A stretch of 64,000 nucleotides of DNA from Streptomyces sp. NBC_01267 (lineage in GTDB: Bacteria > Actinomycetota > Actinomycetes > Streptomycetales > Streptomycetaceae), in assembly GCF_036241575.1 (NCBI RefSeq), contig NZ_CP108455.1:3654001-3718000 (forward strand), written 5' to 3'. The notes under the pieces were generated by a model, which did no database searches, was not told the origin of the DNA, and was given only the letters and a program-made list of their open reading frames with translations. The position numbers were made by a program, and so were the translations under genes. Shown here piece after piece: positions 9,001 through 17,471 of this stretch. The first letter of the stretch is position 1; every line of letters starts with the position of its first letter.

Positions 9001-9758
9001 GCGCACCGGCCGTAGAGGTCCGCGCGTACGGCGACGACCACGCGCGCCCCGCCGGTCAGCAACAGGCGGATGAACTCGGCCCGTTCGGCCGGATCGTGGC
9101 AGAGCGTGAAGATCTCCTCGAACTGGTCGACCACGATCACCGTGTCACCGCCGAGCCCGTCGCAGCCGTGCCCGACGCCGCCGTCCCCGTCCCCGGCGAC
9201 CACGGTCGCGAGGCGCGCCGCGTGCGTACGGACCGGGCGGGCGCCCGGTGTGAGGATGCGGATCGTGGCGGGCCGGGCACCGGGCGCCGCGCGCAGGCCC
9301 GGGACCAGACCGGCCCGCAGCAGCGAGGACTTGCCGCTGCCCGAGGCGCCCACGACCGCGGTGAAGCGGCGGCTGCCGGCCAACTCCACCAGCTCGGCGA
9401 CCAGATCGGCCCGCCCGAAGAACGCGTCACCCGGCTCGAAGCGCCGGAGTCCGGGGTACGGGGAGGCCGCGTCCGGATCGTCCGGTGCGGGCTCCTCCGC
9501 CGCGGCGGCCTCGCGCCAGCGCCGCTCCCAGGGGGCCGGCTCGCCGCCGCACGCCGCCACGTAGGCGAGCGTGACCGGCAGGGAGGGCAGCCGTTCGCCG
9601 GAGGCGGCTGCGGAGAGTGTCGGGGCGGAGTACCGCGCGTCGGCGGCCATCCGCCGGTAGGTCGGCGTTCCCGCCTCCCGGCGCAGCTTGCGCAGCTCGT
9701 ACGCGAACTGCTGCACCGGACCCGCCGCCGGGTCCAGCGGCTTCTCAAGTCGCCCCAT
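6018..9758 (-). CDS. Giant HTH - nSTAND1 NTPase - WD40 repeat protein
   Basis: 1246 residues from ATG 9758. The order is an XRE-like helix-turn-helix start (QQFAYELRKLRREAG...TLSAAASGERLPS, residues ~10-60), then an nSTAND1 NTPase beginning PYPGLRRFEPGDAFFGR (~100) with Walker A GASGSGKSS (~135) and Walker B TVIVVDQFEE. After the helical part comes one membrane helix (GTLAVLLCLAVVAGLTV, ~555). The C-terminal half is WD40 blades with repeated FSPDGR / LWD phrases. STAND proteins act as signal-dependent switches; the WD40 half is expected to sense or scaffold. A Glu/Thr/Val run (VEAVETVETVET, encoded by 8265-8320) is a coding microrepeat. No ribosome site precedes ATG 9758 and the divergent gene starts 46 bp away, so a leaderless transcript is plausible. 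Confidence 0.85.
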   Translation of the reverse strand: MGRLEKPLDPAAGPVQQFAYELRKLRREAGTPTYRRMAADARYSAPTLSAAASGERLPSLPVTLAYVAACGGEPAPWERRWREAAAAEEPAPDDPDAASPYPGLRRFEPGDAFFGRADLVAELVELAGSRRFTAVVGASGSGKSSLLRAGLVPGLRAAPGARPATIRILTPGARPVRTHAARLATVVAGDGDGGVGHGCDGLGGDTVIVVDQFEEIFTLCHDPAERAEFIRLLLTGGARVVVAVRADLYGRCAEHRALADALRNATLLVGPMTRAQLREAIVGPAVAERLIVERALTARIVADVADEPGGLPLMAHALREVWRRRRGRALTVAAYETVGGVQGAIAHTAEEVFTGFTPAQARTARALLLRLISPGDGTQDTRRPVAREELGTSAETADVLERLVRARLLTADTSTVDLAHEALLTAWPRLRGWIDEDRERLRLHRRLTEAAYAWEELGRDPGALYRGTRLASARETFVNEAEAVEAVETVETVETAGPTESAELTALERSFLTASLAEHDRTRRTAARTTRRLRGLTGTLAVLLCLAVVAGLTVRQQSRTASRHATEAEARRVAAVAGTLRRTDPRTAMRLSLAAWRLADLPETRTALYGANAQQDLDTFAAPAAEFTPQDDDTHWQRFSEDGRTLTVIGPERTDRWDVPTHRRLPPYPGLGRYAGRIVDVSPDTRTAAVRTPAGLRMWDVAAGRLTGPVFGPEGADAEGWFTQDGGVFAAHHRGAPLQLWDPHHGRLLLSTGQRYREIRKIAVGPGGRLLAFCGDDRPLQVWDVRTHRELPSPWATKAGVCDLDTFRFTPDGGGLAVATAHALRTWDLRTGRERFHIPTSATPDAVFSADGSQVAVLTPDEIRLWDLSDLSAPVHSVPTNGVNLHDLRLDPASGTLRYQDSVPYTPAIRTVAPTGTAQDRSPRTSPRSPPAAARFSPDGRTLATLTSRGFELRDGRTGRLRSTSPGRPDCGGSCSSSMSSMAFSQDGSLFAHLDAASSVAVRPVAGSAGETRLPPRPDVVGLAFTGRTVVTSGTTTAVSSPAPGARHWSTLRNGQDGPVLATAPDGELLTEERQLISPRTGRARRVMHGEGVAVTAAFSPDGRCLAMSDHDGRTTLWDGTGTHRLAVLAAAVPAEGARSRARALAFSADSRTVAVGGPDGALHLWNTSSPESAGSPLPPADGAVLALSFAAGDTALRVTTPRTVVRTYGLAPEKTAGTVCARAGGGLSRKEWDAYLTAVAYRRTC

Positions 9759-9804
9759 ACGCTTGACGCTAATTGATTGGTGCGGCGGAAGGGGGCTGCC
9801 CATC

Positions 9805-11394
9805 ATGGGGGCGGAGGCTGGGCTGGCACGACGTCCTTCCCGAACGGAGCCCGTCATCGCCACCGCACTGCGTACCGCCGACAGCGCCCCCGCCGCGCCC
9901 CGCCCCCGGCAGCCGTCCCGCCGTACCGTCGCTCTCGTCCCCTGGGCGGTGGCCCTGGCCGTCGGGCTGTGGGGGATCCGCCGCGAGGGCACCCTGTGGG
10001 GCGACGAGGCCGCCACGTACGAGATCGCTCACCGCAGCCTGTCCGGAATCTGGCGGACGCTCGGTCACGTCGACGCGGTGCACGGCCTCTACTACCTCTT
10101 CATGCATGCCGTCTTCACCCTCCACGACGGCGGCCCGGCCACCCTGCGGCTGCCCTCGGTCCTCGCCGTCTCGGCCACCGCCGCGGGTGTCGCACTCCTG
10201 GGCCACCGGCTCGTCGGCCCGCGTGCCGGGCTCCTCGCCGGGCTGGTGCTGCCGCTGATCCCGGCGGTGCAGCGGTACGCACAGGAGGGGCGTTCGTACG
10301 CGCTGGTGTGCGCCCTCGTCACCTGGGGCACCTGGCTGCTGATCAGCAGGCGCTGGGCCGCCTACACGGCCGTGATGCTGGCGGCCGGTCTGCTGCACGA
10401 GTTCGCGGCGCTGGCGGTGCTCGCGCACGGCATCACGGTGTTCCGGTGGGACCGGGCGGGCCGGTTGCCGGGCGGCGGGCCCGGTACCTCGCCCGGCCTG
10501 CGGCGGTCCTGGCTGGTGGCCGCTGCGTGCGTGGCGGCGGGTCTCGCGCCGCTCGCCGTCTTCTCCATGACCCAGTCCTCCCAGGTCGAGTGGATCGGCC
10601 TGCCCCGCCCCGGCCAGCTCATCGCCTTCGCTGCCGTCGCGGCGACGGGTCTCGCCTGCGCCCGGATCGGCACGCGCGAGACCCGTACGGGTGAGACGTG
10701 TGCGCACCGAGCCCGTACGCATGAGACCCGTACGCATGAGGCCCGTACGCCCCCGGACCTCCGTACCGTCGCGCTGCCGCTGCTGCTCGCGCCCGCCGGG
10801 CTCCTGATGGCCGTGTCGTACCTCCATCCCCTCTACGTCGGCCGCTACGTCCTCTTCCAGGCCGTCGGCCTCGCCCTGCTGCTCGGTTCGGCCCTGGACC
10901 GCCTCTGGTCGCGGGCCGTGGCGCTCGTCGCGGCAGCCGCGGCGCTCGTCGCGCTGTTCCCGGTGGGGCTTCCGCTGCGGACCCCGCAGAGCAGGCAGAA
11001 CGACGTGACGGCGGTGTCCGCGGCCGTCGCGGCCACCGCCCGCCCCGGCGACGGGCTGCTCTTCGCACCGGCCCGGCGCCGGGCGTGGACCTTCTGGCAC
11101 CCCGGCGACTACCGCGCGCTCGACGACCTCGCCCTGAAGCGTTCGCCGCGCGCCTCCCATTCGCTGTACGGCACCGAGCAGGCACCCGGCGAGATCCGCC
11201 GACGCATGCTCGCGCATCCCCGCATCGTCGTCATCAGTGACCTGCCGGGCCAGCCGCTCGACGCGACCGCCCAGGAGGAGATCAAACGCCGCACGCTGCA
11301 CGGGTACTTCACCGCGTGCGGCAGCCGCCGGGTCACCTCGGCGCTGATCACCGTCTACGCTCGCGCCGGAGGCTGTCCCGTCGCCAGGCCATGA
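9805..11394 (+). CDS. GT39-like membrane glycosyltransferase (mannosyltransferase family)
   Basis: 529 residues from ATG 9805, with GGCGGAAGGGGG about 10 bases upstream. After a disordered N-terminus it has about ten membrane helices. The first periplasmic loop carries GDEAATYEIAHRS, the Asp-Glu motif of GT-C enzymes that use polyprenyl-phosphate sugars. HGLYYLFMHAVF and RLPSVLAVSATAAGVALLG are typical of the ArnT/PMT-like GT39 superfamily. The likely role is transfer of a sugar from lipid carriers outside the membrane; the acceptor is unknown. A degenerate 15-bp tandem repeat at about 10680-10755 encodes a Thr/Arg/His/Glu-rich loop (ARTHETRTHEART), probably a slippage product. Confidence 0.8.
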   Translation: MGAEAGLARRPSRTEPVIATALRTADSAPAAPRPRQPSRRTVALVPWAVALAVGLWGIRREGTLWGDEAATYEIAHRSLSGIWRTLGHVDAVHGLYYLFMHAVFTLHDGGPATLRLPSVLAVSATAAGVALLGHRLVGPRAGLLAGLVLPLIPAVQRYAQEGRSYALVCALVTWGTWLLISRRWAAYTAVMLAAGLLHEFAALAVLAHGITVFRWDRAGRLPGGGPGTSPGLRRSWLVAAACVAAGLAPLAVFSMTQSSQVEWIGLPRPGQLIAFAAVAATGLACARIGTRETRTGETCAHRARTHETRTHEARTPPDLRTVALPLLLAPAGLLMAVSYLHPLYVGRYVLFQAVGLALLLGSALDRLWSRAVALVAAAAALVALFPVGLPLRTPQSRQNDVTAVSAAVAATARPGDGLLFAPARRRAWTFWHPGDYRALDDLALKRSPRASHSLYGTEQAPGEIRRRMLAHPRIVVISDLPGQPLDATAQEEIKRRTLHGYFTACGSRRVTSALITVYARAGGCPVARP

Positions 11395-11453
11395 CCGCCC
11401 CCGATGTGCCGGTCGGTCTAGGGTGTCCGGAGCCGGACGAGGGGAAACGAGAG

Positions 11454-12197
11454 ATGCCTGCTAGCGGAGCGGTGACCCGCAGTACTCTGCGGCAGCAGAT
11501 CGCCGATGCGCTGCGTGACGAAGTGCTCTCGGGCCGTCTCCAGCCCGGCGAGGTGTTCACCGTCAAACAGATCGCCGACGGGTACGGCGTCTCGGCGACC
11601 CCGGTCCGTGAGGCGCTCGTCGAGATGTCCGCACAGGGGCTCCTCGACTCGGACCAGCACAAGGGCTTCCGGGTCCATCAGTTCTCGGTCGACGACTACT
11701 GCTCCATGGTCGAGGCGCGCGCGCTGGTCGTCGACGGGATCTTCCGGCGGCTCGCGCTGCACCACGTGTACGGCGAGCCGCTGCTGTCCGTACGCCGCCG
11801 GGCCGAGGAGGCCGCACAGGCCGCCAGGACCGGCAGCCTGGACATCCTCATCGGCTACGACCTGCGGTTCTGGCGCGAACTCGCCGCCCTCACCGGCAAC
11901 TGCTACATCGCGGACTTCCTGCACCGGCTGCGGGTGCAGTGCTGGGTGTTCGCCGTGCCGTACCTGCGGGGCAGCGAGGACATCTCCGGGTGGCTGTGGC
12001 AGGGGCACGAGGAGCTGGTCGACGCGCTGACGTGCGGGGACGGCCTCGCGGCACACGCGGTGATCGAGGAGTACAACGCGCAGTCCGTCAGCTGGGCCGA
12101 GAAGCTGCGGACCATCGCCGGACCGGGCGGTTCCGCCGGTTCCGCCGGCCCCACCGGCCCCACCGGACCTGACGCGACCGCCCGGTCCGGCCGGTGA
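11454..12197 (+). CDS. GntR-family (FCD-type) transcriptional regulator
   Basis: 247 residues from ATG 11454, with GAGGGGAAACGAGAG upstream. The N-terminal winged helix (LRQQIADALRDEVLSGRLQPGEVFTVKQIA, then GVSATPVREALVEMSAQGLL) is the GntR signature. The helical C-terminal domain resembles FCD effector domains (DYCSMVEARALVVDGIFRRLA...DLRFWRELAALTGN). The tail is a Gly/Pro/Ser repeat (GSAGSAGPTGPTGP), probably disordered. It overlaps the next gene by 4 bases (GTGA), so they are cotranscribed; control of that glycosyltransferase gene is possible but not shown. The effector is unknown. Confidence 0.85.
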   Translation: MPASGAVTRSTLRQQIADALRDEVLSGRLQPGEVFTVKQIADGYGVSATPVREALVEMSAQGLLDSDQHKGFRVHQFSVDDYCSMVEARALVVDGIFRRLALHHVYGEPLLSVRRRAEEAAQAARTGSLDILIGYDLRFWRELAALTGNCYIADFLHRLRVQCWVFAVPYLRGSEDISGWLWQGHEELVDALTCGDGLAAHAVIEEYNAQSVSWAEKLRTIAGPGGSAGSAGPTGPTGPDATARSGR

Positions 12198-14848
12198 GCG
12201 AACAGCCGGTCGGGGAGAAACCGACGAGCGAACGACCGACGAGCGAGCCGCGGACGGGTGAACAGCTGGCCGCGGAGCAGTCGACCGGAAAGCAGTCCGT
12301 CGGGAAGCGATCCGTCGGGAAGCAGCGGTCCGCCACCGGAAAGTGGCCCGCCGTACAGCCGCCCGCCGGAAGACTCCCCGTCGTGGACCTCTCGGTCGTC
12401 GTGCCCGCGTACAACGAGGAGGGCCGGCTCGGCCCCACCCTGGACGCCGTCCGCGCCTACCTGGACAGCGAAGCGGGGCCCGGCACCTGGGAACTGCTCG
12501 TCGTCGACGACGGCTCCTCGGACGGCACCGCCCGCATCGCCCGGGACACCGCAGCCGCCGACCCCCGCGTCCGGCTCGTCAGCAGTACGGAGAACCGCGG
12601 CAAGGGACACGCGCTGCGGCTCGGTGTGGCCGCGTCGAAGGGCGTACGGGTACTGGTCACCGACGCCGATCTGGCCACGCCCATCGAGGAACTGGCCCGG
12701 CTCACCGAACAGATGGAGGCCGGGTACGGAGCGGCGGTCGGATCCCGTGCTCACCCCGATTCCAGCGTCGAGGTGCACCAGGGGCGGCTGCGCGAGTGGA
12801 TGGGGCGGATGGGGAACCGGCTCATACGGGCCGTGGCCGTCCCCGGTATCCGTGACACCCAGTGCGGGTTCAAGCTCCTGGACGGCGAGAAGGCCCGCGA
12901 GGCGTTCGCCGACGCGCGGCTCGACGGGTGGGGCATCGACGTCGAGATCCTCCAGTACTTCCGGCGGCAGGGCTGGGCGGTCGCCGAGGTCCCGGTGCGC
13001 TGGTCGCACCAGGAGGGTTCCAAGGTCGGCCCGTTCGACTACCTGCGGGTCCTCGCGGAACTGATCCGGCTGAAGACGCGTGCCGTGCGCCGGGTGGACC
13101 TGGCGGTCTGCGGTCTGTTCCTCCTTGCCTCCGTGCTGCTCTACAAGGGGCTGTGGACCGACCTCGACCACGCCTACCTCCGCGACTCCGGCCAGGACCA
13201 GAACCAGTGGGAGTGGTTCTTCGCGGTCACCGCGGACAACGTCGCCCACCTGCACAACCCGTTCTTCACGACCGTCCAGAACTTCCCGGACGGCGTGAAC
13301 CTGATGGGCAACACCCCGATGCTGGGGCTGTCCGTCCCGCTGACCCCGGTGACGCTGGCGTTCGGACCGAGCGTGACCTGGGCGCTGGTACTGACCGGCG
13401 GCCTGGCCGCGACGGCGGCTTCCTGGTACTGGCTGATCGCCCGGCGGCTGGTCCGCAACCGGTGGGCGGCGGCGCTCGGCGGCGCGCTCGCGGCCTTCGC
13501 GCCGCCGATGATCTCGCACGCCAACGCGCACCCCAACTTCATGGTGCTCTTCATGATCCCGGTGATCATCGACCGGGCGCTGCGGCTGTGCGAGGGGCAC
13601 CGCACCGTGCGCGACGGGGTGCTGCTCGGCCTCTTCGCGACGTATCAGGTCTTCCTCGGCGAGGAGCCGTTCCTGCTGGCCGCGGTCGGCATGCTGCTCT
13701 TCGCGGCGGCGTACGCGGTGGTGCACAGGGAGGCGGCGCGGCAGGCCGCGCGCCCGCTCGCCAAGGGCCTGGCGATCGCGGCCGGGACGGCGCTGCCGCT
13801 GGTCGGGTACCCGCTGGCCTGGCAGTTCTTCGGCGCGCAGAGCTATCACAGCGTGCTGCACGGCGACAACGCGGGCAACAGCCCGCTCGCGCTCCTGGAG
13901 TTCTCCGGGCGGGCGCTGTTCGGCGACGACGCGACGGCGGACAAGCTGGCGCTGAACCGCACCGAGCAGAACGCCTTCTACGGCTGGCCGCTGGTCGCGC
14001 TGGCCTTCGCGGTGACCGTACGGCTGTGGCGGCGCCCGGTGGTGAAGGCACTGGCGTTCACGGCGGTGGCCGCCGCGGTCCTCTCGCTCGGCCAGAAGAT
14101 CCGGATCCCTTACACGGACGTGGTGTTCCCCGGGCCGTGGCGGGCGATGGCCCATCTGCCGCTCTTCGAGTCGGTCATCGAGGGCCGGGTCGCGATGGTC
14201 TGCGCCCCGGCGCTCGGGATGCTGGTCGCGCTGGCCGTGGACCGGCTGACGCGCGCCCGCGCCCGTACTTCCGCCCCGAGCACCGTCAGCAGCCCAGCCA
14301 GCAGCCCAGTCCGCGGCCCCGTCCGTCCGTACCAGGTCGTCGGAGCTCTCGCCGTGGCAGCCGCCCTCGTACCGATCGTGCCCACCCCGTTTCCGGTCCA
14401 GCAACGCCCGGAGATCCCGGCGTTCATCGCCGACGGCATGTGGAAGAAGTACGTCGGCCCCGGGGAGTCCGTGGTCCCGGTCCCGCTGCCCGACCCGGGT
14501 AGCGCGGAGGCCCTGCACTGGCAGTCGGCCACCGGACTCGGGTTCTCGGTCCCGGGCGGCTACTTCAACGGCCCCTACGGACCGGACCGTACGGGTATCT
14601 ACGGAGCGCCGCCCCGCTACACCTCCAACCTCTTCCGGGACGTCCGCTACGGCGGGAAGGTCCCGGACATCGGCCCCAACTGGCAGGCGCAGGCGCGGTA
14701 CGACCTGGCGTACTGGAAGGCGGGTGTGGTCGTCATCCCGCCCGAGGACAACGACGCCACGCTCTACGTCGTGGTGGAGAAGCTGCTGGGGCGGCCCGGC
14801 GAGCGGATCGGCGGCGCGTGGGTCTGGCCCGTGGGCAAGGGCAGTTGA
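12194..14848 (+). CDS. GT2 (dolichyl-phosphate-mannose-synthase-like) domain fused to a polytopic membrane region
   Basis: 884 residues from GTG 12194, overlapping the GntR stop (GTGA). The first ~55 residues are a low-complexity Ser/Glu/Lys/Gly repeat. The GT2 domain follows (LSVVVPAYNEEGRLGPTLDAV, DDGSSDGT, TDADLATP, GSRAHPDSSVEVHQGR). DTQCGFKLLDGEKA and WGIDVEIL are hallmarks of polyprenyl-phosphate glycosyltransferases (DPM1/GtrB type). From residue ~295 there are about ten membrane helices and an extracytoplasmic C-terminal domain. The fusion suggests one protein makes a lipid-linked sugar and carries out or supports transfer outside the membrane. It may work with the GT39-like enzyme two genes upstream; that is inference from position. 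Confidence 0.85.
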   Translation: MSEQPVGEKPTSERPTSEPRTGEQLAAEQSTGKQSVGKRSVGKQRSATGKWPAVQPPAGRLPVVDLSVVVPAYNEEGRLGPTLDAVRAYLDSEAGPGTWELLVVDDGSSDGTARIARDTAAADPRVRLVSSTENRGKGHALRLGVAASKGVRVLVTDADLATPIEELARLTEQMEAGYGAAVGSRAHPDSSVEVHQGRLREWMGRMGNRLIRAVAVPGIRDTQCGFKLLDGEKAREAFADARLDGWGIDVEILQYFRRQGWAVAEVPVRWSHQEGSKVGPFDYLRVLAELIRLKTRAVRRVDLAVCGLFLLASVLLYKGLWTDLDHAYLRDSGQDQNQWEWFFAVTADNVAHLHNPFFTTVQNFPDGVNLMGNTPMLGLSVPLTPVTLAFGPSVTWALVLTGGLAATAASWYWLIARRLVRNRWAAALGGALAAFAPPMISHANAHPNFMVLFMIPVIIDRALRLCEGHRTVRDGVLLGLFATYQVFLGEEPFLLAAVGMLLFAAAYAVVHREAARQAARPLAKGLAIAAGTALPLVGYPLAWQFFGAQSYHSVLHGDNAGNSPLALLEFSGRALFGDDATADKLALNRTEQNAFYGWPLVALAFAVTVRLWRRPVVKALAFTAVAAAVLSLGQKIRIPYTDVVFPGPWRAMAHLPLFESVIEGRVAMVCAPALGMLVALAVDRLTRARARTSAPSTVSSPASSPVRGPVRPYQVVGALAVAAALVPIVPTPFPVQQRPEIPAFIADGMWKKYVGPGESVVPVPLPDPGSAEALHWQSATGLGFSVPGGYFNGPYGPDRTGIYGAPPRYTSNLFRDVRYGGKVPDIGPNWQAQARYDLAYWKAGVVVIPPEDNDATLYVVVEKLLGRPGERIGGAWVWPVGKGS

Positions 14849-14910
14849 CGCGCGCGACCGCTGGGATCCGACGACGTCCGGAGTCCGGCCCGTGGGCAAG
14901 GGCAGTTGAC
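14826..14910. repeat. 24-bp direct repeat spanning the glycosyltransferase stop codon
   Basis: Bases 14826-14849, which encode the last residues (PVGKGS) and the TGA, recur exactly at 14887-14910, an offset of 61 bp. The offset is not a multiple of three, so the copy is non-coding. It is one of several 3'-end duplications in this window. Confidence 0.9.
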
Positions 14911-14999
14911 CGGGGGTCTTCGCGCACGGCGCACGGCGCATTACGCTGGCCCGACGAGTCCGCCGGGGGGCGACCCCCGAACCCCCGCTAGGAGCCCCG

Positions 15000-15650
15000 T
15001 TGGCCTGTGACCTGTGGCTGGTCCCCCTCGTCGATGTGCTGTGCCACAGCCCCGACAACCCCTTCGCGGAAGAGATAGCCGTCTACGACAAGGCACTCGG
15101 CGAAGCCGGTCTGCCGTCCGTACCCGTCTACGCCTACATGCCGGGCCTCTCCGGTGACGTGGCCCCGGTGGCGGGCTTCGACTACGACGCGCTGCACTTC
15201 CTGCGGCGCGCGTACCTGCTGAGGATCTGCGGCCTGGAGGTCGCCCCGGTCGACGACCTGGGCAGCGACTACGAACAGCTCCTGGAGATGTTCGAGCCGA
15301 CGGCGCAGCAGTCGCACCTGGTGTGGCACTACGACCACGCCGGGGCGTACGTCCCGGTGGACTTCGCGCTGCCGCTGGCCAACGACGAACTCCTCGCGGG
15401 CGGCGGACCGCTGGGCTCCGCGCAGGGGCTGCTCCGTGAACTGCAGTTCGTGGCGCAGTCGATCGGCATCGACGCGTCGAACCCTCCGGCGGCCCCGCAG
15501 CCGCCGGACCGCCCGACCTCCCTGGAGGAACCGGCGGGACCTGCCCCCTACGACAACAGCCCGTTCGCCCGGGAGCGGCACGTGTGGCTGGGGCTGCACG
15601 CGGCGGCCACCCGGAGCCTGGCGCAGGGCTCGATGATCATCTTCAGCTGA
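15000..15650 (+). CDS. Conserved Streptomyces protein of unknown function
   Basis: 216 residues from TTG 15000, set by AGGAG at 14990-14994. It is acidic and soluble, with no signal peptide or membrane helix. It has well-ordered alpha/beta segments (ACDLWLVPLVDVLCHSP, YAYMPGLSGDVAPVAGFDYDALHFLRRAYLL) and ends in a hydrophobic SMIIFS. There is no recognised motif. Codon use is like its neighbours and it has its own ribosome site, so it is a genuine gene. It is followed by a 19-bp triplicated 3' end and a strong terminator. Confidence 0.7.
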   Translation: MACDLWLVPLVDVLCHSPDNPFAEEIAVYDKALGEAGLPSVPVYAYMPGLSGDVAPVAGFDYDALHFLRRAYLLRICGLEVAPVDDLGSDYEQLLEMFEPTAQQSHLVWHYDHAGAYVPVDFALPLANDELLAGGGPLGSAQGLLRELQFVAQSIGIDASNPPAAPQPPDRPTSLEEPAGPAPYDNSPFARERHVWLGLHAAATRSLAQGSMIIFS

Positions 15651-15691
15651 GCGGACCGCCTTCAGCCGAGCGGATCATCTTCAGCCGAGCG
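15635..15691. repeat. 19-bp tandem triplication at the 3' end of the preceding gene
   Basis: Three consecutive 19-bp units start at 15635, 15654 and 15673. The first contains the stop codon of the gene ending at 15650. Units one and three differ only by one base (CAGCTGAG versus CAGCCGAG). Confidence 0.85.
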
Positions 15692-15718
15692 GCGCCGGAA
15701 GGGCAGGCGCGCAGACGA

Positions 15719-15756
15719 GAAGGGCGGGCGCGGGAACCACCCCGCGCCCGCCCTTC
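15719..15756. terminator. Perfect 16-bp hairpin terminator between convergent genes
   Basis: Arms 15719-15734 and 15741-15756 are exact reverse complements with a 6-base loop. It lies between the + gene ending at 15650 and the - gene ending at 15792 and can serve both. Confidence 0.85.
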
Positions 15757-15791
15757 CCGCAGCTTTCGCTGTCTGCCCGACCGCGTGCTCG

Positions 15792-17162
15792 TTACCCGGC
15801 CACCACGTGCTCGTCCGCCACCGACAGCGCGGCGTCCAGCGCGGCGAGGCCCTCCTTGGCCTCGGCCTCCGTGATGTTGCACGGCGGCACCACGTGCGTC
15901 CGGTTCATGTTGATGAACGGCCACAGGCCGTTCTTCTTCGCGGCGGCGCCGAACGCCGCCATCGGCGCGTTCGCCTCGCCCGTCGCGTTGTACGGGACCA
16001 GCGGCTCGCGCGTCTCCGGATTCCGTACGAGGTCCAGCGCCCAGAACGCGCCCACGCCCCGCACCTCGCCCACCGAGGGGTGCCGCGCGGCGATGTCCGC
16101 GAGGGCCGGCGCCAGGACATCGGTACCCAGCCGGGCCGCCTGGCCGACGATGTCCTCCTCGTCCATGGCCTTGATCGTCGCGACGGCCGCCGCGCAGGCC
16201 AGCGGGTGACCGGAGTAGGTGAGCCCGCCCGGGTAGGGGCGCTTGGCGAACGTCTCGGCGATCTCGGCGGAGATCGCGACACCGCCCAGCGGGACGTAAC
16301 CCGAGTTGACGCCCTTCGCGAAGGTCATCAGGTCCGGGGTGACGTCGAAGAGTTCGGCGGCGAACCAGCTGCCGGTACGGCCGAAGCCCGCCATGACCTC
16401 GTCGAGGATGAAGACGATGCCGAACCGGTCGCAGATCTCGCGGACGCCCGCGAGATAGCCGGGCGGCGGCGTCATGATGCCCGCGGTGCCCGGAATGGTT
16501 TCGAGGATGATCGCGGCCACCGACTGCGGGCCCTCGAAGGCGATGGTGTCCTCGAGGTGCTGGAGCGCGCGGGCGCACTCCTCGGCCTCGGTGGTCGAGT
16601 AGAACGGCGAGCGGTAGAGGAACGGCGCCCAGAAGTGGATGACACCCGCCGACGCCGTGTCGGACGGCCAGCGGCGCGGGTCACCGGTGAGGTTGATCGC
16701 GGTGGCGGTGCCGCCGTGGTACGAGCGGTAGGCGCTCAGCACCTTCGTACGGCCGGTGTGCAGCCGGGCCATCCGGACGGCGTTCTCGACGGCCTCGGCG
16801 CCACCGTTGGTGAAGAAGATCTTGTCGAGGTCGCCGGGGGTGCGCTCGGCGATGAGGCGTGCGGCCTCGGAGCGCGACTCGACGGCGAACGCGGGCGCGA
16901 AGGTGGTCATCTTCGCCGCCTGCTCCTGGATCGCGGCGACGACCTTCGGGTGCTGGTAGCCGATGTTGGTGAAGACGAGGCCGCTGGTGAAGTCGAGGTA
17001 CCGGTTGCCCTCGTAATCCCAGAAGTACGAACCTTCGGCACCGGCGACGGCGAGCGGGGAGATCAGGTCCTGGGCTGACCAGGAGTGGAAGACGTGCGCA
17101 CGGTCGGCGGCCCGTACGGCCGCTCCTGCCTGCGGATCGGGCTGCGGAATCTGAGGGGTCAT
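15792..17162 (-). CDS. Class III pyridoxal-phosphate aminotransferase
   Basis: 456 residues from ATG 17162. The PLP-site motifs are clear: FFTNGGAEAVENAVRMARL, ILDEVMAGFGRTG (the Asp that contacts the PLP nitrogen) and FAKGVNSGYVPLGG with the Schiff-base lysine. The length and the motif GHPLACAAAVATI fit the omega/aspartate aminotransferase class III family. The substrate cannot be deduced; putrescine, beta-alanine or GABA-type amines are all possible. The ribosome site at 17162 is weak. An in-frame ATG at 17237 with AAAAGGGCGA upstream would add 25 residues and is a real alternative. Confidence 0.88.
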   Translation of the reverse strand: MTPQIPQPDPQAGAAVRAADRAHVFHSWSAQDLISPLAVAGAEGSYFWDYEGNRYLDFTSGLVFTNIGYQHPKVVAAIQEQAAKMTTFAPAFAVESRSEAARLIAERTPGDLDKIFFTNGGAEAVENAVRMARLHTGRTKVLSAYRSYHGGTATAINLTGDPRRWPSDTASAGVIHFWAPFLYRSPFYSTTEAEECARALQHLEDTIAFEGPQSVAAIILETIPGTAGIMTPPPGYLAGVREICDRFGIVFILDEVMAGFGRTGSWFAAELFDVTPDLMTFAKGVNSGYVPLGGVAISAEIAETFAKRPYPGGLTYSGHPLACAAAVATIKAMDEEDIVGQAARLGTDVLAPALADIAARHPSVGEVRGVGAFWALDLVRNPETREPLVPYNATGEANAPMAAFGAAAKKNGLWPFINMNRTHVVPPCNITEAEAKEGLAALDAALSVADEHVVAG

Positions 17163-17471
17163 GCGGCCCAGCGTAGAGAGACGCAGGTCGGGACGCCCAT
17201 GGCCATCGTGTATGGACTCGGCGGGATTGGTCGGCATGATGTCGCCCTTTTTCCCCGGCATGTCCACCCCGCACCGGGCCGTCGGACCGGCTCGCCCACC
17301 AGAACGGCTTCCGCCACGGAACCGGAACCGTGAGCAGGGGCGCACCGGTGGATCGCACAGGCGCACCAGCGGGTCGCACAGGCGCACTATCCTCGCTTGC
17401 GTCCGGCATACGCGGTCGCGCGTGCACGGTCGCGCGGTTGGCCGAGCGGGTACGGGGGAGACGGCACCACC

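Noticed and set aside
7101..9776. A ~890-codon open frame on the + strand
   Set aside because: It is fully antisense to the nSTAND1-WD40 gene. The composition is Arg/Pro/Gly-rich without motifs, the usual effect of high third-position GC.
12862..14502. A 546-codon frame in another + frame
   Set aside because: Lies within the GT2/membrane gene in a different frame; Arg/Gly/Ala/Pro-rich shadow.
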